Below, one piece after another: positions 39,989 through 47,892 of a stretch of 64,000 nucleotides of DNA (positions are counted from its first letter, which is position 1; each line of letters begins with the position of its first letter). The notes beneath the pieces were generated by a model. The model saw nothing but the letters and a program-made list of their open reading frames with translations. It was not told the origin of the DNA and did no database searches. The stretch is from assembly GCA_017744415.1 (NCBI GenBank), contig JAGIBJ010000073.1:62001-126000 (forward strand), in the 5' to 3' direction. Origin of the DNA: Solirubrobacteraceae bacterium (lineage in GTDB: Bacteria > Actinomycetota > Thermoleophilia > Solirubrobacterales > Solirubrobacteraceae). The position numbers and the translations under genes were made by a program.

Positions 39989-40891
39989 ATGATGCGTTCC
40001 ATGTTCACCGCTTCCAGCGGTCTCAAGGCACACCAGATCCTCCTCGACGTCACGGCGAACAACCTCGCCAACGTCAACACCATCGGCTACAAGGGCAGCC
40101 GCGCAGCCTTCCAGGATTCGCTCACGCAGATCCAGGGCGTGGGCGCCGCGTCGAGCCCCGGCTTCGGTGGTTCGAACTCCAAGCAGGTCGGCCTCGGCGT
40201 GACCGTCGGCTCGATCGCCAACCAGATGGGCGCCGGCTCCTTCCAGGTCACCGGCTCCACGCTCGACGTCGCCATCCAGGGCGACGGCTGGATCCGCGTC
40301 GGCAACGGCACGCCTACCTCGGGCAACCCGACCGCCGGTGCTCCGGCGGGCGCCTCGATCAACTACACGCGCTCGGGCAACTTCACCACGAACGACAAGG
40401 GCTACCTGATCACGACCGACGGCTTCTACGTCATGGGCAAGGTCGCCACCGACACCGCCGGCACCGGCGGCGTGGCCGACTGCTACATCGAGATCCCGCA
40501 GGGCGCGACCGATGTTGCCATCGCTCCGGACGGCGCGGTCAGCTTCATCCCGCCGGCGGGCTACACCCAGCCGGCCGCCCTCCCGGCCATCGGCGCCGAC
40601 GGCCGCGCGATCGCCGGTTACCTCTCGGTCTCCACGTTCTCCAACACGCCGGGCCTGCAGCGCATCACCAACAACCGCTGGTCGGCCACTGCCCAGTCCG
40701 GCACCGAGCAGGCTGGTACTCCCGGCGGCCAGTACGGCCAGGCGATCGCCGGCGTGCTCGAGATGAGCAACGTCGACATGGCCTCGGAGTTCACGACGAT
40801 GATCTCGGCGCAGCGCGGCTTCCAGGCCAACTCGCGCGTGATCTCGACGACCGACCAGATGCTCCAGGACCTCGTGAGCCTGGTCCGCTAG
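39989..40891 (+). CDS. flgE: Flagellar hook protein FlgE
   Basis: 300 residues from ATG 39989 (39992 also possible). MMRSMFTASSGLKAHQILLDVTANNLANVNTIGYKGSRAAFQDSLTQIQG at the N-terminus, DVAIQGDGWIRVGNG and TRSGNFTTNDKGYLITTDG in the middle, and AIAGVLEMSNVDMASEFTTMISAQRGFQANSRVISTTDQMLQDLVSLVR at the C-terminus are all FlgE. It is a short form with a small outer domain. Own sigma-28-type promoter and leader. A terminator follows. Confidence 0.95.
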   Translation: MMRSMFTASSGLKAHQILLDVTANNLANVNTIGYKGSRAAFQDSLTQIQGVGAASSPGFGGSNSKQVGLGVTVGSIANQMGAGSFQVTGSTLDVAIQGDGWIRVGNGTPTSGNPTAGAPAGASINYTRSGNFTTNDKGYLITTDGFYVMGKVATDTAGTGGVADCYIEIPQGATDVAIAPDGAVSFIPPAGYTQPAALPAIGADGRAIAGYLSVSTFSNTPGLQRITNNRWSATAQSGTEQAGTPGGQYGQAIAGVLEMSNVDMASEFTTMISAQRGFQANSRVISTTDQMLQDLVSLVR

Positions 40892-40907
40892 TCAACGACT
40901 TGATCTG

Positions 40908-40960
40908 CGCCTGGCTGGCCTGCGACCCCCGCAGGCCGGCCAGGCGTCTCCTTCTTCTCC
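40908..40960 (+). terminator. Terminator between flgE and flbD
   Basis: CGCCTGGCTGGCCTGCG (40908-40924) pairs with CGCAGGCCGGCCAGGCG (40930-40946), one G-T pair, 5-nt loop, followed by TCTCCTTCTTCTCC. Confidence 0.75.
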
Positions 40961-40974
40961 GCACGGACGCGAAC

Positions 40975-41211
40975 ATGATCACCCTCCACCGACTCGGCCG
41001 CGAGAGCAGCGAGGTCGTGCTCAACGCCGACCTGATCTGCACCGTCGAGGCGCATCCCGACACCGTGCTCACGCTCGTCACGGGCGCGCGCATCGTCGTC
41101 GAGGAATCACCGACCGAGGTGATCGCCGCGGTGCTCGAGTGGCGTGCCGAGATCGGCCGCTCCACGTTCATCGCGCCGACGAACGGCTCGCCGACCCCGC
41201 TGAAGCTGTAG
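40975..41211 (+). CDS. flbD: FlbD / SwrD-family flagellar protein
   Basis: 78 residues from ATG 40975. MITLHRLGRESSEVVLNADLICTVEAHPDTVLTLVTGARIVVEESPTEVIAAVLEWRAEI matches the short FlbD/SwrD family (MI-x-LTRLNG ... IExTPDTVITLxxGxKxxVxES). In Bacillus SwrD raises flagellar motor power. Its place after flgE is conserved. The 15-residue tail is unique. Confidence 0.92.
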   Translation: MITLHRLGRESSEVVLNADLICTVEAHPDTVLTLVTGARIVVEESPTEVIAAVLEWRAEIGRSTFIAPTNGSPTPLKL

Positions 41212-41286
41212 TGCCCCGTCGCACGATCTAGCCGAGCCGGCCGGTGCGGAAGCGCCGGCTGTGGCGGCAACCGGGGTCAGCCTCCT

Positions 41287-41347
41287 TGTGGCGGTCAGGC
41301 ATGCGTCTTCCCAAGGGACGGGGAAGGGCGCATGCCAGACCGCCACA
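41287..41347. promoter_or_regulatory. Long imperfect palindrome before the second tetR gene
   Basis: TGTGGCGGTCAGGCATGCG (41287-41305) faces its complement at 41329-41347 with one mismatch; CTTCCC/GGGAAG pair inside. It overlaps the region directly before ATG 41356, so it is a candidate autoregulatory operator, or a terminator of flbD. Confidence 0.5.
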
Positions 41348-41355
41348 ATGCGTTC

Positions 41356-42033
41356 ATGGCATCTGCCGGGCGCACCTACGGAGGCAAGAGCTCCGACGAC
41401 CGCCGCGCCGAGCGACGTGAGCGGCTGCTGGCCGCCGGCCTCGAGCTCCTCGGTGACGAGGGGCTCGCCGCGTTCACGGTGCGTGGCGTCTGCGCGCGCG
41501 CAGGCCTCACGCCGCGCTACTTCTACGAGGAGTTCGGCACCGCCGACGAGCTCGCCCGCCAGCTCTTCGACCGCGAGTTCGACCTGGCCCTGCAGCGCGT
41601 GGGGATCGCCGTCGCCGGAGCGGGGGAGGACACGCTCGTGCGGGTCGACGCCGCCGTCGGCGCCGTGCTCGACGTGATGACCGAGGTACCGGCGCGCGCC
41701 GCCGTGCTGCTCACCGAGGCCAGCGGTGCCGGCGTGCTCGCAGCGCGGCGCGCGGAGCGCATGGAGGACGTGATCGGAGTCGTCGCCGGCTTCGGTCGGG
41801 CGACCTACGCCAGCGGCGACCCGCGCACCGACGCGGCCGCCGTCGATGAGGGCGATCGTGCGCTCCGCGTCGCCGCCACGTTCGTCGCCGGCGGCCTTGC
41901 GCAGACCATCGACGCCTGGCTCCGCGGCCGGGCGCCCGGCTCGCGCGACGCCCTCCAGCGCGACCTCGCCGCGGAGATCGTCGCCGTCGGCGACGCCGCC
42001 TTCGCGCGCCTGCGCGCCTGGCCCGAGGGGTAG
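41356..42033 (+). CDS. TetR-family transcriptional regulator
   Basis: 225 residues from ATG 41356 (41332 is also in frame but lies in the palindrome). The HTH region RRAERRERLLAAGLELLGDEGLAAFTVRGVCARAGLTPRYFYEEFGTADELARQLFDREF is a clear TetR domain. The C-terminal domain ends FVAGGLAQTIDAWLRGRAPGSRDAL. The neighbouring convergent operon of four membrane proteins could be a target but nothing proves it. Confidence 0.88.
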   Translation: MASAGRTYGGKSSDDRRAERRERLLAAGLELLGDEGLAAFTVRGVCARAGLTPRYFYEEFGTADELARQLFDREFDLALQRVGIAVAGAGEDTLVRVDAAVGAVLDVMTEVPARAAVLLTEASGAGVLAARRAERMEDVIGVVAGFGRATYASGDPRTDAAAVDEGDRALRVAATFVAGGLAQTIDAWLRGRAPGSRDALQRDLAAEIVAVGDAAFARLRAWPEG

Positions 42034-42044
42034 TCGGCTCGAAC

Positions 42045-42434
42045 TCAGCTGTCGAGGCAGTTCATCTCGGCCGGCGCTTCGTACGAGATCACCGTGGTGG
42101 CCGCCATCGGTACCACGGCCAACACGACGAAAATCAGCGGTGCGACTTGCCAGCTGCGCCCTCGAAGGCCCCGGCCTCGAGTGGCGACCATCGCGAAGCC
42201 CAGTCCGAAGCTCACCATGAGTCCTAGTCCAGCGCCAGCGCCAACGAACGCGAGCGCCTCGAGCGCGCCCGGCGGGTCTTCGGCGCAACTCGGGTCCACG
42301 GCGGTCGCGCCCCCGAGGAGGAGGATCACGCTTCCGACGCAGACGCCGGCGGCGAGGGCCGCGGCGCCGAGTCCCGCAAGGACTCGCTTGCAGGGCGTGG
42401 CTCGGCGGCGGTGTGACAGAGGTGTCTCCGTCAT
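42045..42434 (-). CDS. Small DPxC membrane protein, paralog 4 (last in operon)
   Basis: 129 residues. Three predicted membrane helices: ~18-43, 59-84 and 96-116. Between helices 1 and 2 is VDPSCAEDPP (Cys50); the C-terminal tail ends MNCLDS. A basic segment (TRGRGLRGRSW) precedes helix 3, which places the N-terminus inside and both cysteines outside. The same plan occurs in the three genes upstream. No known family. Start overlaps the upstream stop (ATGA). Confidence 0.7.
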   Translation of the reverse strand: MTETPLSHRRRATPCKRVLAGLGAAALAAGVCVGSVILLLGGATAVDPSCAEDPPGALEALAFVGAGAGLGLMVSFGLGFAMVATRGRGLRGRSWQVAPLIFVVLAVVPMAATTVISYEAPAEMNCLDS

Positions 42435-42916
42435 CCGGCGATCGCGAGGCCGGGGGTCGGGGCGTGGTCCGGCGAGGAGACGCTCATGTCGAAGCGCGGG
42501 CACTCGCCCGGCTCGGCGGGTCGGGCGGGCTGAGAGGCGAAGCCTGCGAAGAGCGCGAATGCCGCAGCAACGGCGGGGCCGAGCAACCAGAGGTGCTTGC
42601 GGGGGCTGCGGTTGCGGACTGCGGTGTAGAGCATCCCCGCGACCGCCGACCACGCCGCGCCCCAGATCGGCGCCGTCGCAATCATCAAGAGGACGAGCCC
42701 GAGTGTGCGTCCCTCGCCGCAAGCTGGGTCGAGCCCTCCGGCTGCGAGGAAACTCCACACGAAGGTGACGTAGAGCGAGGCGACGCCGACGATCGCCGCG
42801 AGCGCCATGAGCCCGATTCGTTCGAGCGCGTTGAGGCCTGAGTGCGTTGGACGTGGCGCGGCAGCGGAACCCCGTTCTTCGGCCCCGGATGCCGCGACGG
42901 CAGGACGCTTACTCAT
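42431..42916 (-). CDS. Small DPxC membrane protein, paralog 3
   Basis: 161 residues. The N-terminal 30 residues are polar, then helices at ~33-60, 71-100 and 111-128. LDPACGEG (Cys66) follows helix 1, a basic loop RNRSPRKH precedes helix 3, and GECPRFDM lies in the outer tail. It overlaps the upstream gene by 8 bases (42909-42916). Function unknown; see the quadruplet finding. Confidence 0.7.
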   Translation of the reverse strand: MSKRPAVAASGAEERGSAAAPRPTHSGLNALERIGLMALAAIVGVASLYVTFVWSFLAAGGLDPACGEGRTLGLVLLMIATAPIWGAAWSAVAGMLYTAVRNRSPRKHLWLLGPAVAAAFALFAGFASQPARPAEPGECPRFDMSVSSPDHAPTPGLAIAG

Positions 42917-43346
42917 AGATCCCGCAGAACGTCTGGGTAAACGGCGTCACCGGGATCTCCGGTGCGCTCACGATCGCGATTGCATAGATGGCCAGGCTGA
43001 CCACGGCGAACGCGGTGGGGAGGACCAGCGCGCCGCGCGCGGAGAGCCCCGGCTTGCCGGCCGCACTGCGGAGCAGCGACACGACCCCGGACCAGATCCC
43101 ACCGACGATCGCGGCGAACACCGCCGGCCATGCGGAGAACACGCGCTGGGACCCGCGCAGTGTGCCGAGACAGTCCGGGTCGGTCGTCCACGACACGAGC
43201 GCGACCATGACCAACGTGAACGGAATCGCGACCACGATCCCAAGGACTGCGACGCATGCGATCGAGCCGGGATCCGCCGCCGGCATCGGGCCGCGCGGCG
43301 GCGCCGGGCGGCGCGCGCGATCGGTGTTCGGCTCACGGTCGCCCAT
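42909..43346 (-). CDS. Small DPxC membrane protein, paralog 2
   Basis: 145 residues from ATG 43346. Helices at ~28-53, 74-96 and 107-128. TDPDCLGT (Cys59) follows helix 1, and PFTQTFCGIYE is the C-terminal tail. The N-terminal 25 residues are Arg/Pro-rich and probably cytoplasmic. Start overlaps the upstream stop as ATGA. The larger open frame to 43862 is a shadow. Confidence 0.7.
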   Translation of the reverse strand: MGDREPNTDRARRPAPPRGPMPAADPGSIACVAVLGIVVAIPFTLVMVALVSWTTDPDCLGTLRGSQRVFSAWPAVFAAIVGGIWSGVVSLLRSAAGKPGLSARGALVLPTAFAVVSLAIYAIAIVSAPEIPVTPFTQTFCGIYE

Positions 43347-43789
43347 CAGCCGTTGGGAGCGGGGAGCCCGCACTCGTTCGGCGTCGCCGCGACGCTGTAG
43401 TCGGTGAGGGCGAGCGCTGCCGATGCCACGATGAGTCCAAGGGCGCCGGCCACGATCGCGGCGTCGATCCATAGCCCTCGCCGGACGCCACGCTGACGGA
43501 TCGCGGCGAGCAGCATCGAGATGACGCCGGTCCATCCCGCGGCTGCGACGGCCGCACCCACGCTGAGCGTCGGGATCGCCACGAGGTCGACGCTTTCCGA
43601 GCATCGCGGATCGATTCCCATTGCCACGACGAAGCACACGATGGCGGTGAAGATGAGCGCGCTGACTCCACCGACGAGCGCGGCGATGCCGAGGAGCAGG
43701 CGTTCCCACGGGTTGAGCGTCGACGCCACCGGCACCTTCGGTCGCGCGGGCGGCGGCTCGTAGGGCCGCAGGGGAGGCGGAGACCACAC
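43346..43789 (-). CDS. Small DPxC membrane protein, paralog 1 (first in operon)
   Basis: 147 residues. A Pro-rich N-terminus (SPPPLRPYEPPPARPKVP), then helices at ~31-58, 69-95 and 106-128. IDPRCSES (Cys63) follows helix 1; RQRGVRRGLW is the inner loop; TPNECGLPAPNG is the outer tail. First of four translationally coupled paralogs. Function unknown. Confidence 0.7.
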   Translation of the reverse strand: MWSPPPLRPYEPPPARPKVPVASTLNPWERLLLGIAALVGGVSALIFTAIVCFVVAMGIDPRCSESVDLVAIPTLSVGAAVAAAGWTGVISMLLAAIRQRGVRRGLWIDAAIVAGALGLIVASAALALTDYSVAATPNECGLPAPNG

Positions 43790-43902
43790 GTTCGGAACGG
43801 TACGGATCGGCGGTCGGTGCGGAGCCGGATGACTGAGCCCGCTGGCTTCGTCGCACGGGCAAATCTGAACACAGTGCGTTCCAGATGCGCTACCGTGCTC
43901 GC

Positions 43903-44910
43903 ATGGCCGCCGCGACGACGCGAACCCCTAGTGCGCTCCCTGCCGTCGACGACGGCTACTTCCCCGCCTCCACCTCGATGCTGCGCCGCGTGCAGGGCGA
44001 GCGGCGCGTCGGGCTGATGTACGGGCAGCGGGCGCTGACGATCGGCGCGATCAAGCCGCTGAACTACGTCGGGACCACCGAGCACAGCGGCCACAAGGGC
44101 GACCCGTTCCAGCGGCTCACGCGCACGGCGAAGTCGTTCGAGACGATCTTCTTCGGGAGCAAGGCCGACGCCGATCGGATCCTCTCCCGCGTGCGGAAGA
44201 TGCATGCGCGGGTGAACGGCGAGCTGCCGCAGTCCGAGGGCATCTACCCGGCGGGCACGCCGTACGACGCGTTCGACGGGGCGATGATGCTGTGGACCGT
44301 CGCGGCGATGATGGACTCCGCCGAGGTGATGCACGACCTCCTCGTCCGGCAGCTCACTGGTGAGGAGCGCGAGGCGCTCTGGCAGGACTACCGCCGCTTC
44401 GCGCTGCTGTTCGGCACGCCGGAGGAGGTGCTGCCGGCCGACTACCCCGCCTTCCGCGCCTACTACGAGGCCGAGCTCGTCGCGGCGAACAACCACCTCA
44501 CCGAGCAGGCGCACTACGTCGGCTGGTTCGCGTCGTTCGCGATCCCCAGCCCGACGCTCAAGGGCCCGCTGCTCGAGGCGCACAACCTCGTCATCCGCGG
44601 CAGCCTGCCGGAGTCGGTGCGCGCGCTCTACGGGCTCGAGTGGAGTCGCCGAGACCAGCTGCGGTTCGACCTCATCTGCCGCACGCAGCGCGTCACCAGG
44701 CGCGTGACGCCCGAGCCGATCGCGCGCGGCTGGAACACGAAGATCTTCAACGGCATCGCCGGCGAGGAGCGCAAACGGCTGAGGGCCGGGCGCGAGACGC
44801 CGCACATCCGCCCCGACGGGTCCCCTGGGACGGGATACCCGCTCATGCGGCCGGAGGACCAGGCTCGCCAGCCCGGTTCCGGGAAGCAAGCCAGCCAGCC
44901 TGCTTCGTGA
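43903..44910 (+). CDS. DUF2236 / MpaB-type oxygenase family protein, divergent
   Basis: 335 residues from ATG 43903 (ATG 43885 is in frame). Family features: MYGQRALTIGAIKPLNYVGTTEHS, RLTRTAKSFETIFFGSKADADRI, KMHARVNGELPQSEGIYPAGTPYDAFDGAMMLWTVAAMMDSAEVM. Compared with the member at 543, the DPELLAWVH segment reads DGAMMLWTV, so that histidine is lost, while MHARVNG keeps its own. The C-terminal ~60 residues are basic. Role unknown. Confidence 0.78.
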   Translation: MAAATTRTPSALPAVDDGYFPASTSMLRRVQGERRVGLMYGQRALTIGAIKPLNYVGTTEHSGHKGDPFQRLTRTAKSFETIFFGSKADADRILSRVRKMHARVNGELPQSEGIYPAGTPYDAFDGAMMLWTVAAMMDSAEVMHDLLVRQLTGEEREALWQDYRRFALLFGTPEEVLPADYPAFRAYYEAELVAANNHLTEQAHYVGWFASFAIPSPTLKGPLLEAHNLVIRGSLPESVRALYGLEWSRRDQLRFDLICRTQRVTRRVTPEPIARGWNTKIFNGIAGEERKRLRAGRETPHIRPDGSPGTGYPLMRPEDQARQPGSGKQASQPAS

Positions 44911-44938
44911 TGGGGGCGATCCCCATCAAGTGACAGTG

Positions 44939-45026
44939 GGGCCGCCGACGCGCAGTGCGGCGGCCCTGCTGCACGGCACGCACCAGTTCACCCCGGACAC
45001 ACCGGCTGGGCCGCGGTACGCGGCCC
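44939..45026. repeat. Two GC-rich hairpins in the gap before the methyltransferase
   Basis: GGGCCGCCG (44939-44947) with CGGCGGCCC (44958-44966), and GGGCCGCG (45008-45015) with CGCGGCCC (45019-45026). A smaller ATGGGG/CCCCAT repeat lies just before. Probably terminators of the DUF2236 gene; the rest of 44911-45153 shows no gene. Confidence 0.5.
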
Positions 45027-45153
45027 GGATTGGCTCCGCAGGCCGGGCCACACCGAGATTCGGGCAGTACGCGAGCCGGGTGACGCGCTCCTCGCTTTGC
45101 GGCGCGTCGTCGGTTAGAACCGATCTGGACGTCGCCGGACCACGGGGAGAACG

Positions 45154-46149
45154 ATGACGCGCGCCACCGACCACATCGATCACGAGATTCCGGAGCTCGC
45201 GCGGCATCTCCCGCAGTGCCGGGGCGAGCGGCTCGTCACCGACGGTGGCCTCGAGACCGACCTGATCTTCCACGCGGGGCTCGACCTGCCGCACTTCGCG
45301 TCGTTCCCGCTGCTCGACGACGCCGAAGGGCGCGGCCACCTCACCGCCTACTACGACGGCTATGCCGCGATCGCCGAGGTGGCGGGCGCGGGCCTGATGC
45401 TCGAGACGCCGACGTGGCGTGCCAACACCGACTGGGGTGCCGAGGTGGGCTACGACCAGGCCGCGCTCGACCGCGTGAACGCCGACGCGATCGCGTTCGT
45501 CGCCGCGTTGCGCGACCGCTACCGCACGGAGTCCCCGGCAGTCGGTGAGATCGTCCTCAGCGGCCAGCTCGGGCCGAAGGGCGACGGCTACCAGCCGGCC
45601 GAGGCCGCCGACACCGCGGCGTTCGCCGACTATCACCGCCCGCAGCTCGCCGCCTTCAAGGCGGCCGGCGCCGACCTCGCCACCGCGCTCACGCTCACCA
45701 CGCCGGGCGAGGCGCTCGGCATCGCGCAGGCCGCCGCCGATGTCGGTCTTCCGGTCGCGACGTGGTTCACGGTGGAGACCGATGGGCGCCTCCCCGACGG
45801 CACGCCGCTCGCCGACGCGATCGACGCCGTCGACGCCGCCGGCAGCCCGGCCTACTTCGGCGTGAACTGCGCGCACCCCGAGCACCTCGCCGGCGCCTTC
45901 CCCGACGCCGCAGGCGAGCCTCAGCGCTGGGCGCGCCGCATCCTCGGCATGCGCTACAACGCCAGCACCTGCAGCCACGCCGAGCTCGACGAGGCCGAGG
46001 AGCTCGACGAGGGCGACCTCGGCGTGCTCGGCGCCGGCCACGCGCAGGTGTCGGCCGCGTTCCCGTGGCTCACGATCCTCGGTGGCTGCTGCGGCACCGA
46101 CTCGCGACATGTCGCATCCCTGTGGGGGCAGAAGGCCTCGCTCGCCTGA
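45154..46149 (+). CDS. Homocysteine S-methyltransferase family protein
   Basis: 331 residues, GGGGAGAA ribosome site before ATG 45154. The TIM-barrel Pfam S-methyl_trans pattern is complete: VTDGGLETDLIFHAGLDLPHFASFPLL, LMLETPTWRANTDWG and the zinc ligands VNCAHP and LGGCCGTDSRHV. It transfers a methyl group from S-methylmethionine or a related donor to homocysteine. It has no B12 or folate domain, so it is not MetH. Monocistronic; hairpin at 46164 follows. Confidence 0.9.
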   Translation: MTRATDHIDHEIPELARHLPQCRGERLVTDGGLETDLIFHAGLDLPHFASFPLLDDAEGRGHLTAYYDGYAAIAEVAGAGLMLETPTWRANTDWGAEVGYDQAALDRVNADAIAFVAALRDRYRTESPAVGEIVLSGQLGPKGDGYQPAEAADTAAFADYHRPQLAAFKAAGADLATALTLTTPGEALGIAQAAADVGLPVATWFTVETDGRLPDGTPLADAIDAVDAAGSPAYFGVNCAHPEHLAGAFPDAAGEPQRWARRILGMRYNASTCSHAELDEAEELDEGDLGVLGAGHAQVSAAFPWLTILGGCCGTDSRHVASLWGQKASLA

Positions 46150-46163
46150 CTCGGTCGCAGGCT

Positions 46164-46207
46164 GAGCGGGACGTAACCGTGGCCAGGACCACCGTTATGT
46201 CCCGCTC
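46164..46207. repeat. Intergenic hairpin, type B copy 2
   Basis: GAGCGGGACGTAACCGTGGC (46164-46183) faces ACCACCGTTATGTCCCGCTC (46188-46207), 20-nt arms with few mismatches. Nearly the same stem as the hairpin at 21179-21222. Confidence 0.75.
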
Positions 46208-46237
46208 GCGCCTCGCGGCGCGCCTAGACTCGGCGGC

Positions 46238-46825
46238 ATGCCGACGCCGATCGACCGTGCCACCGCCTGGGAGCTCCTCACCGAGTGGGTGCAGTCGGAG
46301 AGCCTGCGCAAGCACTGCCTGGCCGTCGAGGCGTCGATGCGGGCCGTCGCGCGCGAGCGCGGGGAGGACGAGGAGCTCTACGGCGTCACCGGCCTGCTGC
46401 ACGACCTCGACTACGAGCAGTTCCCGGACCTCGAGACGGGCCATCCGCGCAAGGTGATCGCTCTGCTCGAGGAGCGCGACGCCGACCCCGCCGTGATCCA
46501 CGCGATCACCGCCCATGCGCCCTACCTCGGCGTCGCCCCGGAGACCGACCTGGCCCGCGCGCTCCTGGCCGTCGACGAGCTCTCGGGGTTCGTGATGGCG
46601 GTCGCCTACGTGCGCCCCGAGGGCATCCACGGCATGACGCCCAAGAGCGTGAAGAAGAAGCTCAAAACGCCCGCGTTCGCGGCGGCCGTCTCCCGCGACG
46701 ACGTCGCCCAGGGCCCGGAGCTGCTCGGCGTCGAGCTCGACGACCTGATCCGCCTGGTGATCGGTGCTTTGGAAGCAGACGCGGATGCGCTCGCGCTGAA
46801 CGGCAAGGCCGCGGCCGCGGAGTAG
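46238..46825 (+). CDS. HD-domain phosphohydrolase-like protein
   Basis: 195 residues. HD-domain metal-binding pattern: LRKHCLAVEASM, GVTGLLHDLDYEQF (the HD pair), TGHPRKVI and HAITAHAPY. Similar small HD proteins act as nucleotide or phosphate-ester hydrolases, with unknown substrate. Typical of a stand-alone HDIG-like family. Start ATG 46238 lies 31 nt after a hairpin. Confidence 0.85.
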   Translation: MPTPIDRATAWELLTEWVQSESLRKHCLAVEASMRAVARERGEDEELYGVTGLLHDLDYEQFPDLETGHPRKVIALLEERDADPAVIHAITAHAPYLGVAPETDLARALLAVDELSGFVMAVAYVRPEGIHGMTPKSVKKKLKTPAFAAAVSRDDVAQGPELLGVELDDLIRLVIGALEADADALALNGKAAAAE

Positions 46826-46893
46826 CCGGGGCAGAGTGGGTCCGGGCTGCCACGGACTGACCTGGCAGCGCGCTCGCATGGGCACCACTGGAC

Positions 46894-46921
46894 TACAGGT
46901 CCAGCCGCACAATGCCGATCC
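46894..46921 (+). promoter_or_regulatory. Sigma-28-type promoter of fliM
   Basis: TACA, 16-nt spacer, GCCGATCC at 46914-46921. The in-frame ATG 46912 lies in the -10, which favours the later GTG 46963 as fliM start. Confidence 0.5.
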
Positions 46922-46962
46922 AACGGGGTGTAGGGCGTTCCGCGCCCCGTTCGATCGAACCC

Positions 46963-47892
46963 GTGAGCGAATCTCCGACACGCCGCATCGCCGAATCCGG
47001 CGGCCGCCGCCCCTGGCTGCGACCAGTGGATTTCCAGGCACCGAGCGCCCTGGCGCCCGATCAGCAGGCCCGCCTGCGCAAGCTCGCCGACGACGTCTGC
47101 GACGTGATCGCGTCCCGCGCGCTCAAGGACCTCGCGATGACGATCCACTTCGAGCCCCTGGAGATGCGCGAGACCACCTGGCGCGAGGCCCAGCGCGTGC
47201 CCGCCGAGGAAGCCATCACGACCACGATCGAGGCCTCCGGCGGTGGCCAGCTCTACCAGGTGATGGATCCGGCGCTCGCATCGGTGCTCGTCGAGCGGCT
47301 GCTCGGCGCCGACCCGGATCCCTCGCTGCCGCCGCGTCCGCTCACCGCGATCGACCGTTCGCTGCTGCGGCGCGTGAACGAGCTCGTCGTCGCCAGCTGG
47401 GACCAGCTCTGGAGCGACCTCACCGACACCACGCTCACCCCGGGCGCGGCGCAGCCGCACAAAATGCTCGCGATGGCGCACGACGCAGGCGAGCCGACCC
47501 TTCTCATCGCCTTCCAGGTGCGACTGGCCGGCAGTTACGCCGTGCTCCACATCCTGTTGCCCCAAGCCACGGTGGCACCGGTCGCGGAGCGCTTCTCGCG
47601 GCCCTCGGCGCGCGGCAGCATCGACGATCCCGCCGCCACGCAGGCGCTGCAGAGTCGCCTCGGCGGCGCCGGCGTGAGCGTGCACGTGCGCCTCGGCCGG
47701 GTGCGCCTCACCGCCTCCGCGATCTCGCAGCTGCACCCGGGCGACCGCGTGCCCCTCGGGGTCGCGCCCACTGCGCCGGCCACGCTCGTCGTCGACGGCG
47801 TCACCGTGCAGTTCGGCCATGTCGGCCGCAGCGGCACCCGCCGCGCGGTACAGATCGGCAGCGGCGCCGTCCACGCGCAAGGCGTCGCATGA
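46963..47892 (+). CDS. fliM: Motor switch protein FliM, lacking the CheY-binding N-terminus
   Basis: 309 residues from GTG 46963 (ATG 46912 is overlapped by the promoter). FliM-like features: WLRPVDFQAPSALAPDQQARLRKLADDV, GGGQLYQVMDPALASVLVERLLGADPD (GG-hinge middle domain), LLRRVNELVVASWDQLW and a C-terminal SpoA-like strand set (VRLTASAISQLHPGDRVPLG). The usual N-terminal CheY-P binding motif (LSQxEIDALL) is absent. Its stop overlaps the fliN ATG. Confidence 0.85.
   Translation: MSESPTRRIAESGGRRPWLRPVDFQAPSALAPDQQARLRKLADDVCDVIASRALKDLAMTIHFEPLEMRETTWREAQRVPAEEAITTTIEASGGGQLYQVMDPALASVLVERLLGADPDPSLPPRPLTAIDRSLLRRVNELVVASWDQLWSDLTDTTLTPGAAQPHKMLAMAHDAGEPTLLIAFQVRLAGSYAVLHILLPQATVAPVAERFSRPSARGSIDDPAATQALQSRLGGAGVSVHVRLGRVRLTASAISQLHPGDRVPLGVAPTAPATLVVDGVTVQFGHVGRSGTRRAVQIGSGAVHAQGVA

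Noticed and set aside
46912-46962. ATG 46912 as fliM start
   Set aside because: It overlaps the -10 element, and the added 17 residues do not contain a CheY-binding motif.
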